A DNA stretch of 64,000 bases from Aselliscus stoliczkanus (Eukaryota > Chordata > Mammalia > Chiroptera > Hipposideridae): assembly GCA_033961575.1 (NCBI GenBank), contig CM066739.1, positions 68,510,559 through 68,574,558 of the forward strand, read 5' to 3'. The notes beneath the pieces are model-generated. The model ran no database searches. It saw only the letters and a program-made list of their open reading frames with translations, and was not told where the DNA came from. Numbering within the stretch: the stretch's first letter is position 1; the number at the start of each line of letters is the position of its first letter. Shown here piece by piece: positions 38,525-50,020 of this stretch. Both the position numbers and the translations under genes were made by a program.

Positions 38525-38703
38525 GGGGTGACCAGTTAGCTCAGTTGGTTAGAGCATGGTGCTGATAACAACAAGGTTGCCAGTTTGATCCCCACATATG
38601 CCACTGTGAGCTGTGCCCTCCTTACAAAAAGAGTCAACTATGCCATTGTAGCATGAAAGCAACATATAACCAATGACCCTGGCTGTTCCCCGATAAAATT
38701 TTT
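38525..38703 (+). mobile_element. tRNA SINE (type D)
   Basis: GGGTGACCAGTTAGCTCAGT (A box), GCCAGTTTGATCCC (B box), then GCCATTGTAGCATGAAAGCA and the end GGCTGTTCCCCGATAAAATT. Perfect 14-bp duplication TTTAAAAAGTTGCA flanks it (38511-38524, 38704-38717). Confidence 0.93.
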
Positions 38704-39479
38704 TTTAAAAAGTTGCATAAGCAAAATTACTTAGATAGAAGGGCCAGTGCTGGGGGAGAAAGATCAGTAGAGAAGGAAGATGGCTGTGAGGACAGTGTGT
38801 GCAGTCTACTTTCTTAAAGGGAATTGAAGTCCATGCTGAATTTATAATGTAAATGGATATTTGCATTTTCATTTAAAATCCATTTTCATAAGCTATGTGC
38901 ATGGCCATTAAGAACTGGAGGTCAAAGCTTAAGGGTGAAGCAAAAATGCATGGTGTTAAAATAGCAATCTGTGAAACTAATGAATTTTCGCAAATTGTAA
39001 AACAAAACCAAACTGGTGCAAATCTCCATTTAGATTACGTTTCATTTTCATTTTGAAAACCACATTCAAGACAAGCTAAATTGCATTTAAATTCCCGTCT
39101 AGCTACAGGCACTGTGCTTCACTGTGTAAATGTCACAGTTGATTTTGATCTTGAACCAAAGAAGAAATTGTCAAACTATATATGAAATAGGGTTTTATTT
39201 TTAATGTTGTACCCAGCATTTTGGCACTTATTGTGTCAGCTGTTGAACACAGCATTTTTTTTTTCATTCATCTTTTACTTTCCACTGCCTTCTCTCACTC
39301 AAGAAATGTTTCTTTATTGAAAGCTGTTTAGATTTTGAGTTTTGACCATCCCTTTCTTCCTTTGTTCCTTGCCTTGTTTCTCCCAATGCAATTGTTAAAT
39401 TGCCAAGTGTGAAAATGAAAAACAATGCTAGAACTCTGAAAACCACAATTATTCATTCAAGAACTATTGATTAAGAAAT

Positions 39480-40110
39480 TGCTAAATTAGCCTTTGTTAG
39501 GGGATGTGATATGTAATAAGATAATGACTGCCCTCATTTTTCCTATATCCCAGAGAGTGATGAGGGAAATAAACAGAGACACACATAATACACTGTCAGG
39601 TAGGGATAAATGGAATGGAAAAAAAAAAAGGAGGCGAGAGAGTGATGGGGTGGCCAATTTAGACTCATAGGTCAGAGAAGGTCCATCTGAGTAGTTGACC
39701 TTTCTGAGCAGGGGCCTGAAGGAAGGGAGTAAGCCACAAGAATACCCAGGAACCCTAGAGTGTTTCAAGCAGAGGAACAACAGGGCGGGATCCCTGGAGG
39801 GAGCCAGCTGGCGGGTTCCAGGAAAAAGCCTGAGTGGTGAGTGATAAACTTGGAGGGGCGTCCTGGGGCTTGGACCTTCTATTGCTCTGTAGCTCAGTTG
39901 TGGACTCTGGATTCCGTTTACATGTAATAGAAGCCCCAGGAGGGTTTTCGGAGTGGGGGAGTGCTGTAGTCTGGCTTTGGGTTTTTAATTTAAAGGCAAT
40001 TCTGGCTGGTATGTAGGGAATAGGCTTCAAAAGGCAAGATTGGAAGCAGGTGACCAGTTAGAGGCTGGTTCAGGCAAGAGATGATGGCAGTCATGATGAG
40101 GGAGCTATCA
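39480..40110 (+). repeat. Ancient interspersed repeat, family unresolved
   Basis: ATAATGACTGCCCTCATTTT, GACCTTTCTGAGCAGGGGCC, TGTTTCAAGCAGAGGAACAA and CAGTTAGAGGCTGGTTCAGG follow the same old repeat order seen at 8870-9440 and 60660-61560. Confidence 0.45.
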
Positions 40111-42084
40111 GTAGAGACAGTAAGACTTGGCCGGGTTCGGGATATGTAAGGGAAATAATTAAACACGAGCTTCATTAGAGCACATCTTATCCTCAGATTT
40201 TTTAGTGAGGGAGTAGGAGTGGCAGGTGGCATTTTTTGCCAATAGTAGGTCCTCCTTTTTAGTAGTTTGCAGGATGCAAGGTTTCTAAACTCTGAAGCAA
40301 CATGGGGTGCTTTAAGGCTTAGCCACATGGGGTGAAAAAGGAAACTCTAGCATTGTGAAAATAAAGATTTTTCCAAGATGGGGCTGCTAGAATTAATAAG
40401 GTCAAATTCCACATTAATCATGTCTTTTGCCTTGGTATTTTTTACCTTTTTGAAGAAAATGTGTTTGACACTGGCTGGGATACAAAGAGCAGTCGAGTTC
40501 CGTTCTTACTCTAGTTTGTGGTACTTGGCTATACGTAGGATTCTGGAACCTTCTGGGATGAGGTGTTTTTGTTGAACACTTCTTCTGATCTAGTAGAAAC
40601 CAGCATGTTTCATTTCATTGAACCTGGGGATGAAGAGATCTCCAGACATGACTTGCGTTTTCATTTTTAGGAAGTTGGTTGAAGGCCAGGGCTTCCCTGT
40701 TTGCCCTTTCTCTCCCCATTCTCCTGGCTCTTCCCTTCTACCCAACACAGACTCTTTCATTCGTTCCTGATGGAACTGTGCACCAGTCCCTTCTTTTCTT
40801 GACTTGTTCAGAGCACTGGTCCTTGTTCCCATTCAGATATAACCACCATCCCAATTCAGTGACATTTTACGGCTTCCCAGAATAGGAGCAACATCCTATG
40901 AGATGCGAGAATAGAAACACAAATAAAACACATTTCTGTGGAGGCAAACCAAGCCCCCAGATCATTTCCTATTGTGAGTCTCTTTTCCCGTTTGCATTGT
41001 TACCTTTTAGGGCAGGAATAACATCGGTCCATTTAACTCATCTTCCTGCCCTCCCCCTACTCCGTGTAATATTAATAACATCAGTATTCTTGGAGACCTG
41101 TACTAAAGACATTCTTTGGTGGTCATTGTGGAAACTTACAGAAGAAAAAAAATGCCTATGAAAAGATATGGTAAATGTGGAACCTTCTTGTTAGATACCC
41201 TCACTTGGGGTAGGAAGTTGGGCTTTCAGGGAGGGGTTTGATTTGTCTCCACCGATTTTGGGGAGGAGAAGTGGACAGAAAATGGATTCTCGAAGATGAC
41301 ATTATAAAGAGAGTCAAATGACCAAGTGGAAGGGGCAGAAAGCGGACAGGTAACAGAGGGGTGATCAGCGTGGGGTTTGATAAGCTAAGGTCGGGTCTAC
41401 CACAGAGCCTCTTGAGAAGACAAATGAATAATCTCTATGCCCTTCCTGGTATGGGGAGATCTGAACTCCTAGCACAGGAAGGATTTCAAGGCCTGAAACC
41501 CAGACCTGAGAGTGGTTGCCATGGCTTCCTCCATAGGGAATAGTTGCCTCAATTGGTGGTACCGGCTGGTTCTGGAAACTGACGTGATGAGGGTGTATAT
41601 GGCAGTGAGCCTGCGATTCTTACCCTTCCGGTATGGCATCTATTTCACTGGGTATATGCTGCCAAGACCCCCAGACTTCGGGTGCACCTTTGCCAGGTCC
41701 TGAGGAGCAGTGGGGGGTCATAATCACCCCTGAGCTTGATCAGGTGAAAGGCGTCTTTGCACTCTGTATGTGCTGTTTCTGATGTAGCCCTCGTCATGCA
41801 TTGTACTTCAAAATCTTTGCACTTAGATATTTACCTAATTCAGCCCCAGGTGCAAGCAGCATCTCAGAACAGTAGATCTCCGCTTGAAGGAAAGTGGTAC
41901 CCATACAGAGAGGTGCTAAGGTACTGTGCTGTTTGTATCACTCTATGAGCTGTTTTCCCAAATTCTTCTTTGGCCTGTTTGTATAGATTTGCATGGGCCA
42001 TTCATACTTTGCTATATGTTGAAAATATCTGATTTAAATCATCCAAAGACTTAGCAATTACATTTCTGTTTTTTTGTTGTTGTT

Positions 42085-42596
42085 TTTTTACTATTTTCTC
42101 CAGTTCTATTTATATGCAATTGACGCATAACATTGTATAAATTTAAGGTGTACAATGTGATGATTTAATACACTTACATATTACAAACCGATTACCACAA
42201 TAGGCTTAGTTAACACATCCATCATCTCACGTAATTACCTCTTTGTTTGCAAAGAGAACTTTAAGATCTACTCTCTCAGCAACTTTCAAATATATGATAA
42301 CTGTAATCACCACACTGTACATTCGCTTTCCAGAACTTATTCAGCTTATGACTAGAAGTTTGTGCCCTTTGACTGACATCTCCCCCATCCCCCACCGCAG
42401 CCCATGGTAACCACCATTCTTTTCTGTTTTTATGAGTTCGACTTTTTTAGAGTCCTCATTTTTCAAATTCCACATATAAATGAAATACAGTATTTGCCTT
42501 TCTCTGTCTGACTTATTTCGCTTAGCACAATGCCCTGAAGATTCATCCATGTTGTCATAAATGGTAGAATTTCCTTTTTTCTCATGACAAATAATA

Positions 42597-42641
<45 letters not shown>

Positions 42642-42980
42642 ATTTTCTTTATCCATTCATCTGTGGACAGGCCTTGGCTTGTTTCCATACCTGGGCTGTT
42701 GTGAATAATGCTGCACTGAGCCTCTGAACGTGGCGGTGCAGATATCTCTTCAAGATCGTGATTTCATTTCCTTTGGATAAATACCCAGAAGTGGGATTGC
42801 TGGATCGTATGGTGGGTTTTCATTTTTTGAGGAACCTTCAGACTGTTTTTCATAGTGGCTGCCGCTAATTTACATTTCCACCAACAGTGCTTTGGGGTTC
42901 CCTGTTCTCCACATCCTCACCAATACTTGTTATCTCTTTTTGATAACAGGCATCCTAACAGGTGTGAGGTGATAACAGCA
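42085..42980 (-). mobile_element. LINE-1 3' region with (TG)n expansion
   Basis: A long antisense LINE-1 3' UTR stretch: CAATTGACGCATAACATTGT, CACAATAGGCTTAGTTAACA, TATTTCGCTTAGCACAATGC, GAAGTGGGATTGCTGGATCG, TCCACCAACAGTGCTTTGGG. The short GTGT motif normal in this part has expanded to 19 TG units at 42601-42638. Confidence 0.9.
42601..42638. repeat. (GT)19 inside LINE-1
   Basis: Uninterrupted GT run between CAAATAATATTCT and TACATTTTCTTTATCC of the LINE-1. Confidence 0.98.
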
Positions 42981-44465
42981 GTTCTTTTTTGCTACTATAA
43001 TCGTTTTCTCTTGAAGAAACAAAATGGAATGTTAACTGTAATCTGCATTTAAATAGCCTACATGTAGATGGTGGATGGGGGTCCCTCAGGACCACCCCTC
43101 CATCAGATCTGTGTCCTCAGGCCCTCGCGACAGACCCTACCTCACAATTGCTATGCCGCAGAATTTAGTTGATTTGAATTTAATTGAACGGTTCAGATGC
43201 CCTTTTGAATGAACCTTTCCCCCTCCCCCAAAAGATACATTTTCAAAACTGCTACCTACCGTCTTTTACAAAGTTAGCGGAATGTGTTACTAAAACGGGT
43301 CTGTTCAAACTGACCAGGTCATGGAAGACGGTGGATTCTTATTTACTGCACCGCTCACCGTGGAAAGCACCATCTCTCCCACACACATTATGCTTGAAGA
43401 GCCATACTTTGTTGTCACCAGAACACGCTTTAGTCTCTGAGGGGAAGAGAGCTTGGCGAGTCACAGCAACTAGAGATGACCTTTTGTTTTCTGTGAATGA
43501 AGCTCTTGTGAGAAGAGGTACTGGCTTGTCAAAGGAGCGAGACAGCGAGAGCCCTGTCTCCCTCGCATGCGCATGTGAGCTCTCCCCTAGCATTCCAGGA
43601 CATTCCTTTGTGAACATGAGTGTTTCTTTCATGAGATCTGCAGGGGAAGGCAAGTCATGAATATTGTTCATAAGAGAGAAGCTACACTATGTCATGTATT
43701 TTAGCTGTGTGTTTTCCTTTAAAAAATTCAGTGGCAATGCTTATAAACTTGGGAATGACTTTTGACTGAAAGTGGCTCTCTCTAGTTTCTTCCTATTCTT
43801 GTTAATGATTGTGTTGCCACTGAATTATTTCTAATAGTTGTATAACCCAGATCACATCAGGCCCCCAACAGCCAGCTTCAATCTAGAGGCATGTGAATAA
43901 GAAGCACTTTTCATTAACAAGCAGTTTACATTTTTACTGGATAACATCAAAGAATCCCAAAGAGGCATCCCATTCATAAAACCCTCCACAACATACTGAA
44001 ATCGACTCCCATGAATCCCCGCATCTCACTGACACTCGGGTGACCTTTTGTCTGCCTTTTTTTGACTACCTCAAAAATCTACCCCCTTCTCTAATCTTCT
44101 GCAAAAGTCTCCCCTCCATCCTAGCCCACTGGGGATTTTCTGCTTCCGGCTATATCTATTCTTCTCCTCTCATTAGCTCTGCTCTTTCTGGTATGAATCC
44201 AGAAGGTTGCAGCTCTCCCACTAACCTCCTCACCCCATCACCAGACTGTGTGCATCACAGAAGAGTGAAGAGAATAGTAGTAAGCCCATCTGGCCTGACG
44301 GTGCAGTGCGTGGGGGGGCAGGTTCCGGGGTGCTCAAATGTTAATGCTTTTTTCTGTCCTGGTTATTGTCTGAGAATCTTTCTCTTCACAGGAATCCACT
44401 TAAGTCAGAACCCAATTAAAGAAATCAGATCAGGTGGGCATTGAGATGTACCTCTTCATGTTCAC

Positions 44466-44753
44466 GTACACACTCACACACACTCACAACCACACTCTCA
44501 CACTCACACACACTCACACAATCACACACACACTCTCACACGCACACGCACACACAAACACACACACTCACACACACTCACACGCTCACACACACGTTCA
44601 CACACATGCTCACACACGCTCTCACACACTCACACTCACACACTCACACTCAGACTCACACGCTCACACACACAATCACACTCACACACTCTCACACTCA
44701 CACATACACACAATCACACACTCACATACTCACACACACTCACACACACACAC
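44466..44753. repeat. CACTCA/CACA satellite-like array
   Basis: About 290 bp made almost only of CACA and CTCA units in irregular order, plus strand AC-rich. Long open frames through it (His/Thr/Ser repeats) are products of composition, not genes. Confidence 0.97.
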
Positions 44754-44780
44754 CATTGGCCAAATTGTTCAAAGTTTGAG

Positions 44781-45053
44781 ATGGCAGCCATATTAAATGG
44801 GGAAGAGTTTCTGAAATGGTCATATAATTTCCTAATCCTGACCAACCATCCCACAAATTCACTGCTATTAATCTTGGATGGCAATGAAGAACTGACTACA
44901 AATGGATCAGCAGAAATTTTTTTGGCAGTCCTAGCAAAACAACTCACATTTCAGGCCCTCTCAATGATGGTGGAATTTTGTCACTTTCATATGCAAAGAA
45001 GGGCATGTGAGACACTATTGAGCATCTACATATTTGCTGTTACTGCCTCATAG
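44781..45053 (+). pseudogene. Possible pogo/Tigger-like transposase fragment
   Basis: An open frame of 90 codons contains GEEFLKWSYNFL followed about a dozen residues on by LLLILDG. That spacing and the LLILDG core resemble the region around the second catalytic Asp in pogo/Tigger/jerky-type DDE transposases. The following part does not continue convincingly (no clear PPHxxHxLQPLD motif), so this may be a short relic or chance. Confidence 0.25.
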
Positions 45054-45249
45054 TTTAACCTGAAGAGAGTGTCACTGTGTTTATTTCAGAGCCTGTTTTG
45101 TAATGTATTTTTTAATGCCTGCCCTCAAAAGGTCAGGGGAGGATACATGTTGGAATAACATGTTGTAATACCTCCGTGATGGAAACCAGTACACAAAGAT
45201 AATTTTCCTTTTTATCAGAAATTCACTTTCCTACACACCTGGGGAAACA

Positions 45250-45440
45250 TGAATAAGAGCGTGAGGTCTGAGTCCAGCTGCCTGGGTTCAAAGCCCAGCC
45301 CCAGACCCACTCACGAGATGGTGCGGCTACAATGAGTGAGTGCTTTGTGCTTCGGATTCCTTATCTGTGTGATGGAGACATTAATGGTTCTACCTCATAG
45401 ACCCATTATGAGTATTAAATGGCTTGTGTATGTCACGTTT
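45250..45440 (+). repeat. MIR remnant
   Basis: TGAGTCCAGCTGCCTGGGTT, CAAAGCCCAGCCCCAG, CCTTATCTGTGTGATGGAGA and CATTATGAGTATTAAATGGC are in MIR sense order. Confidence 0.85.
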
Positions 45441-45485
45441 TCAGAACTGGATCCCAAACATTAAAAGGGCTGTATGTATGATAAC

Positions 45486-45607
45486 TCTCCCTCTACTTCC
45501 TCCTGCCCCCTTCCCATTCTTCCTCTTCCTCCTTTCCCTCCTCTTCCTCCTCCTCCTGGTTCTCTTCCTCATCTTCTTCCTCCTCCTTTCCTTCTTCCTC
45601 CTCATTC
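45486..45607. repeat. Polypyrimidine (CTTCCTCC)n tract
   Basis: About 120 nt nearly all C/T on the plus strand, with only a few purines. Long polypurine/polypyrimidine tracts of this kind can form triplex DNA. Confidence 0.92.
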
Positions 45608-46046
45608 CAGCGAAGGAAGAGATCCTGGGTTTATTGCTTGGTGTTGATGCTAAGATCATATGTCAGTTTAGCAGTAATAGCAGAGGTCTCAAAATGAAGT
45701 TATCTTTCCAAATACCAAGTTTGTGTAAGAGCCCTGCAGTAATTACTTCACTGTATATTGGAGAAAACCCAGTTTTCTTCTATTAGGTACATTGGTGGTC
45801 AAATCGCCATTGTGACGAAAGGTTCACCACCCTTACTTGGATGTCACATTCATTCCTAACCTCTGAAGCTCAGGAATGGTATCTTCCACCGAGACCTGAC
45901 ACGTTTCTCTGAGGTTACCCATGATGGTTGCAGGTCTTTGTAACTTTTATTCACATCTCTGTGATTTCCAAATTTGTCCAAATCCTTTTTCAATCCATTC
46001 ATACTTGAAGTCTGTGTCATCTTGCCCAGAAATTTCTTCCTGTGTT

Positions 46047-46054
<8 letters not shown>

Positions 46055-46077
<23 letters not shown>
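46055..46077. repeat. A23 homopolymer
   Basis: Twenty-three consecutive A residues. No element with this as its 3' tail was recognised on the 5' side. Confidence 0.95.
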
Positions 46078-47553
46078 CATGACAAAACAAAACACAAAAC
46101 TGATGTGGCGAAGAGCCCGCCCTGGACTCGGACCAGCCTGGGTTGGAACCCACCATTGGACCCTCGCCCTCCACTGTCGCTTGACCAGCCAATCAGGGAC
46201 TGATCTCTGCAATGGCAGAAAGGAGGTTGTGTTATAGCATGGGCCTCACAGGGCTGACGTGAGGATTACATCCCAGCAGGGGAGAGGATACACAACTGTG
46301 CAGGCTCTCATGGAGTGGTTCTTAAGGATAACAAGAAGCCCACTGAGAATAGCAGAGAGGACTTAGCCATTCCCCAACGTTTCAAGAGCCCCAGCGGTCA
46401 GCTCTGCGGTGGGAAGAGAACCAGCACTTTTGGGGAGTCAGAACAGGGCTCTTGAAAAACCTGACCAACCTCTGTGAGAACAGCCACACGTGCCCGCCCT
46501 CTCTGAGTGCTCCTCAGCCACTCATCCTGTTTCTCGTTTGGAAATGATTACTGTCTGGCATCGAAATTAACCCCATCCCCATAGAAGGCCTGGGTTGCAG
46601 GTGACTTCCTACAGGAACTCAGGCTGGATTTGGATCTGGTTGTACATCATTTGTCAGATCCTATCAGCAGATGAATGGTTGGGGGCCCTTAATGACTGGA
46701 TAATAATCCCATGGTCACTGAATAATGAACCCCAAATGAATGAAGGAAATGAGTTGTCTGGCCCCTGAAATGATGAAACGATTCAAGAACGGGACCTGCA
46801 GGGGTGCAGTCTTAATAATTAAAAGTGCTGTAGTGAGAGAAGCCTTATCACCCTGTCGTCCTTACAGTGTAGGCGCCTCTCATCTTGTCCTCTAAGAAGA
46901 CAAGGGCAAGACCCTAAGAATGCTAAGAGACCATAGCACCCTGTGCACATGCACCTCAGAGAGCTCTCACCCTGCATCCAGTCCAGGGCACTCAGATGGG
47001 AAGTCATAAAGCCAGGGTAGGAGTGAAAGGCCCTTTAATGCCAGTGCTCCATCCATTATGATTCACTGCTGTCCGATTGAAGGGGAAGGAGCCGGGATCA
47101 GGCTCAGTGGCACTCCCTTTGCCCCCAGGACAGATCAAACCACCCCCCATCTGAACCACTCCCTGTTGTGAGTGTTGTGACACCTCCCCATCCCCAGCGG
47201 AAGGCATGCCTGTTGGAAGAGGCCAGAAATAGGTTCTGGCAGGTATTGCATCTTAAGCCCTTGCCCCACTCGCTCCCCGCCAGCTGCCTGCAGGGTAGAC
47301 TCAGCCCTCCTGAGATTCTCTGTGGCTTCTCTCTCTGGCTTCTTCCTGGTCTTCATGGTTCTTCCTCACCCTCCTTAACCACCAGGTCCTTCTTAGGATG
47401 GATGTTCCCTTTTGCTGTGCCTTCTTTCAAAGAGAGGCAGAAAGCCTTGGATTACGTCGGTTGGGGGGTCTCTCCAGAGGGGATGGTGCTGACTTCAGTG
47501 CCAGGGCATTGATGAGAGAGTCCATGTCCCCTCAGAGGGCAGCCTGACTCTTT

Positions 47554-47760
47554 TTTTGTTTGTTTTTAATTAGTTTCAAGAGTGCAAAACAATGTAATAG
47601 TTAGACATTTATACACCTCACAAAGTGATGACCCCCCTCCCCCAATCTACAATCCCTGACATCATATGTAGCTTGTGCGCTTCTACTGACTCTGTTCCTT
47701 ATGCTGCACTCCACATCCTGTGACTTTAAATTATAGTTGACATTCATCATTCTTCAGCTT
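47554..47760 (-). mobile_element. 5'-truncated LINE-1 insertion
   Basis: TTAATTAGTTTCAAGAGTGC, CACCTCACAAAGTGATGACC and AAATTATAGTTGACATTCAT are antisense LINE-1 3' end phrases. A perfect 14-bp duplication CAGCCTGACTCTTT bounds it (47540-47553, 47761-47774), so it inserted as a 207-bp truncated copy. Confidence 0.9.
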
Positions 47761-47939
47761 CAGCCTGACTCTTTAGTGGGACTTGCGTACCAGGTCTTCC
47801 TGGCCTGGTCTTTTCGTCCCCTTCCTTTACATGTCCTGTACCCCCTGGAATTCTGTGTGTTGGCCATATTGAAGGACATGCAGAAGCCCCCGTTTGCCTT
47901 TGAATTCACTGTCCCCTTGCCTGACCTGTCCTTCCCATG

Positions 47940-48740
47940 CACACTAGTGTTCCTCAGAACTCACATGAGGTATGTTACCTCCTCCAAGACTCTCCCCAAC
48001 CCTGCTTAGGCAGTCCCTCCTTTCTATTCTTTTTTTTTTTTTTTTTTAAGATTTTTATTGGGGAACTGGAGGAGGGGAACAATGTTGGGGAATTGAGGAA
48101 GGGGACTGGCCAAGTTGTTCTTCAATCTTGTTTGTGGAGGGCGCCAGTCGCCATCTGGCTTCCCATCGGCAGCTCATGGCCTCTAAGCTCAAGGTGCTGT
48201 GTTCAATTTTAGTTGCAGGTGGCATAGCCACCATCCCATGCTGGAGTCGAACCAGCAGCCTTGTTGTTAAGAGCGCACGCCCTATCCACTGAGCCATCTG
48301 GGCAGCAGCTCAGCTCAAGGTGCTGAGTTCAGTCTTAGTGGTGGGTGGGTGTAGCCCACCATCAAACAGGCAATCTTGTTGTTACACTAGCTAAGCCATC
48401 CTGCCACCTGTTGGCAGCTCAGCAACAGCTCAGCTAGGGCGCAGCATTCACTGGCCCATGTGAGAATCAAACCGGCAGCCTTGTTGCTCAGAGCCCACGC
48501 TCTAAGCCAACTCTTAACCAACGAGCCACTCGGCTGGCCCCCGCCTTTCTATTCTTATCGAAGCCACCCCAACATGTGCTTTTCATAGGTGTAAAAACAC
48601 TCTGCATGTTATTCGCTTATTTTCTTGTCTCCTCCCCCACTGGCTGTGAGCTTCAAAAGAGGGTCTGCTTCCTTTTCCTAGACATAACCCCAGGACTGGC
48701 ACATAGTAGGTGCTGAATAAATATTGCTGAAGGAAAGAAG
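47940..48740 (+). repeat. L2 remnant split by a SINE
   Basis: The left half has ATGTTACCTCCTCCAAGACT and CTCCCCAACCCTGCTTAGGC. The right half (48557 on) has GGACTGGCACATAGTAGGTG and CTGAATAAATATTGCTGAAG. These join as one L2 3' end once the SINE at 48032-48543 is removed. Confidence 0.75.
48032..48543 (-). mobile_element. Trimeric tRNA SINE (VES-like)
   Basis: About 512 bp. On the minus strand three tRNA-like units follow each other: GGCCAGCCGAGTGGCTCGTT, then GCAGGATGGCTTAGCTAGTG (partly deleted), then CCAGATGGCTCAGTGGATAG with B box GGTTCGACTCC. A tail region ends CCAGTTCCCCAATAAAAATC. The perfect 13-bp duplication CCTTTCTATTCTT flanks it. Confidence 0.92.
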
Positions 48741-48934
48741 TTCTTTCTTTCCACAGAAAAGGACAGCAGGGGCTAGCCCAGCACATGAGTCAAGGGCAGA
48801 GAGCAGGTCAGAACTAAAATCAAGACATGCTTTTCCCAGGCCTTTTTTGGGGCCAGAAGTGTGTCCGTAAATTGCTGTAGTTTATCGAGAACGCAAAGCA
48901 GTGAAAAAAACAATGAAAAAAAAAAAATGGTACA

Positions 48935-49080
48935 ACTCCAATAAGAAAAAGGCAAAGGATATGAAAAGATACTTCACAAAGAAGGAAGTACAAATGAATG
49001 ATCAACACATGGAAAAAGTGTTCAGTATCGCTAGTGAATTTTGAAACATTGAACCAATATAAAAATTAGATACCATGTTC
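48935..49080 (+). mobile_element. Old LINE-1 ORF2 fragment
   Basis: CAATAAGAAAAAGGCAAAGG, AAGAAGGAAGTACAAATGAA and GTGTTCAGTATCGCTAGTGA match the order of decayed LINE-1 ORF2 3' sequence. Confidence 0.7.
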
Positions 49081-49899
49081 ACCCTTCAAGTCATTGCATA
49101 TTTTTAAAAAGGATAATTTATTAGGGACGGTGTGCTGAAAGAAACTTTACCTCACTGAAGCAAGACTAAATGGAGCCAGCACTGCCATCTCTGATTTTCA
49201 AATGTAAACAAGCATGAGGTTTCATTAGTGAATGAGGAGACAATAATACGCTTCCAAGAATTGCCATCTGAGTCACAGGAACATTTTTGGCTTCTGAGGT
49301 AGCCTAAAGGGAGGTGTATGTACAAATGTGACAATCTTCATACTTCCCCCAGTAGAAACCCATGGGCCGGACACCGCCATGTCTACTCTCTACAAGTATA
49401 AAGTCTAAAAACATCATCTTCCTGCTTCTTGTGTTTGAATGACTTATATTTTTACATTATTAGAACTTAATATATTGCACAGTCTTATTTTGAAATTAGT
49501 TTCCTTCTCTTAGGTTGATTTGAGACAAACTGAAAAGAACTGAGAGCATTTGATATTAAATGCACCAAAGCCTTGTTTTAGAAATGTTCCAACCATTTAG
49601 AGTGTACAGTTTATAATGTCCTTAGAAATTGTTTAATAATGACTATTGCGCTGGAAACAGCAAAATCGCTTTCTACAAGTGAGAGGACAGTAATTATGAA
49701 GGGGCTGCCTGACTCAGAGAATTGGCCATGGTAGGTAAGGTCTTGCAACTGGGTCTCCACTTTGAGCATACAGTTGTCCCAGATTTAGGATCAGCCCTGG
49801 TGCCCTGTGGCAGAGTGGAATGTGGTCACTCTGCATGCTGAGGGCTGTGTTCCAGGGAGCAGAGTTCTCAAAGAATGAGCCTTCCCCTTAAGACAGCTG

Positions 49900-50020
49900 G
49901 TTTTCCCTGAGCGCTGTTTCCTGGACCCCCTCTCTTCTCTCCCCTTCATGCCCCTGCATTGCTTGTCACAGAGCCTAGCTCATAGTAGGTTCTCAGACTC
50001 GACTGCAAAAATACTTTCCA
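49900..50020 (+). repeat. L2-like remnant
   Basis: CATTGCTTGTCACAGAGCCT and AGCTCATAGTAGGTTCTCAG resemble the L2 3' end. Confidence 0.5.

Noticed and set aside
38525..38600. tRNA gene
   Set aside because: A and B boxes are present, but no cloverleaf closes and the copy has a SINE tail and target duplication; the same applies to the other tRNA-like starts.
43184..43660. 158-codon open frame, plus strand
   Set aside because: Composition is not protein-like, no motif seen and a 110-codon frame lies opposite; treated as chance.
44466..44753. CRISPR-like repeat array
   Set aside because: There are no unique spacers of even length, and this is vertebrate intron; it is a low-complexity satellite-like array.
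44434..44796. 120- and 112-codon His/Thr-rich frames
   Set aside because: They are only the translation of the CACTCA array.
45856..46212. 118-codon minus-strand frame containing a poly-Phe run
   Set aside because: The Phe run is the A23 homopolymer; nothing on either side matches a protein I know.
46055..46250. SINE with poly-A at 46055
   Set aside because: The A-run lies on the wrong side for a plus-strand element and no T-run or duplication supports a minus-strand one.
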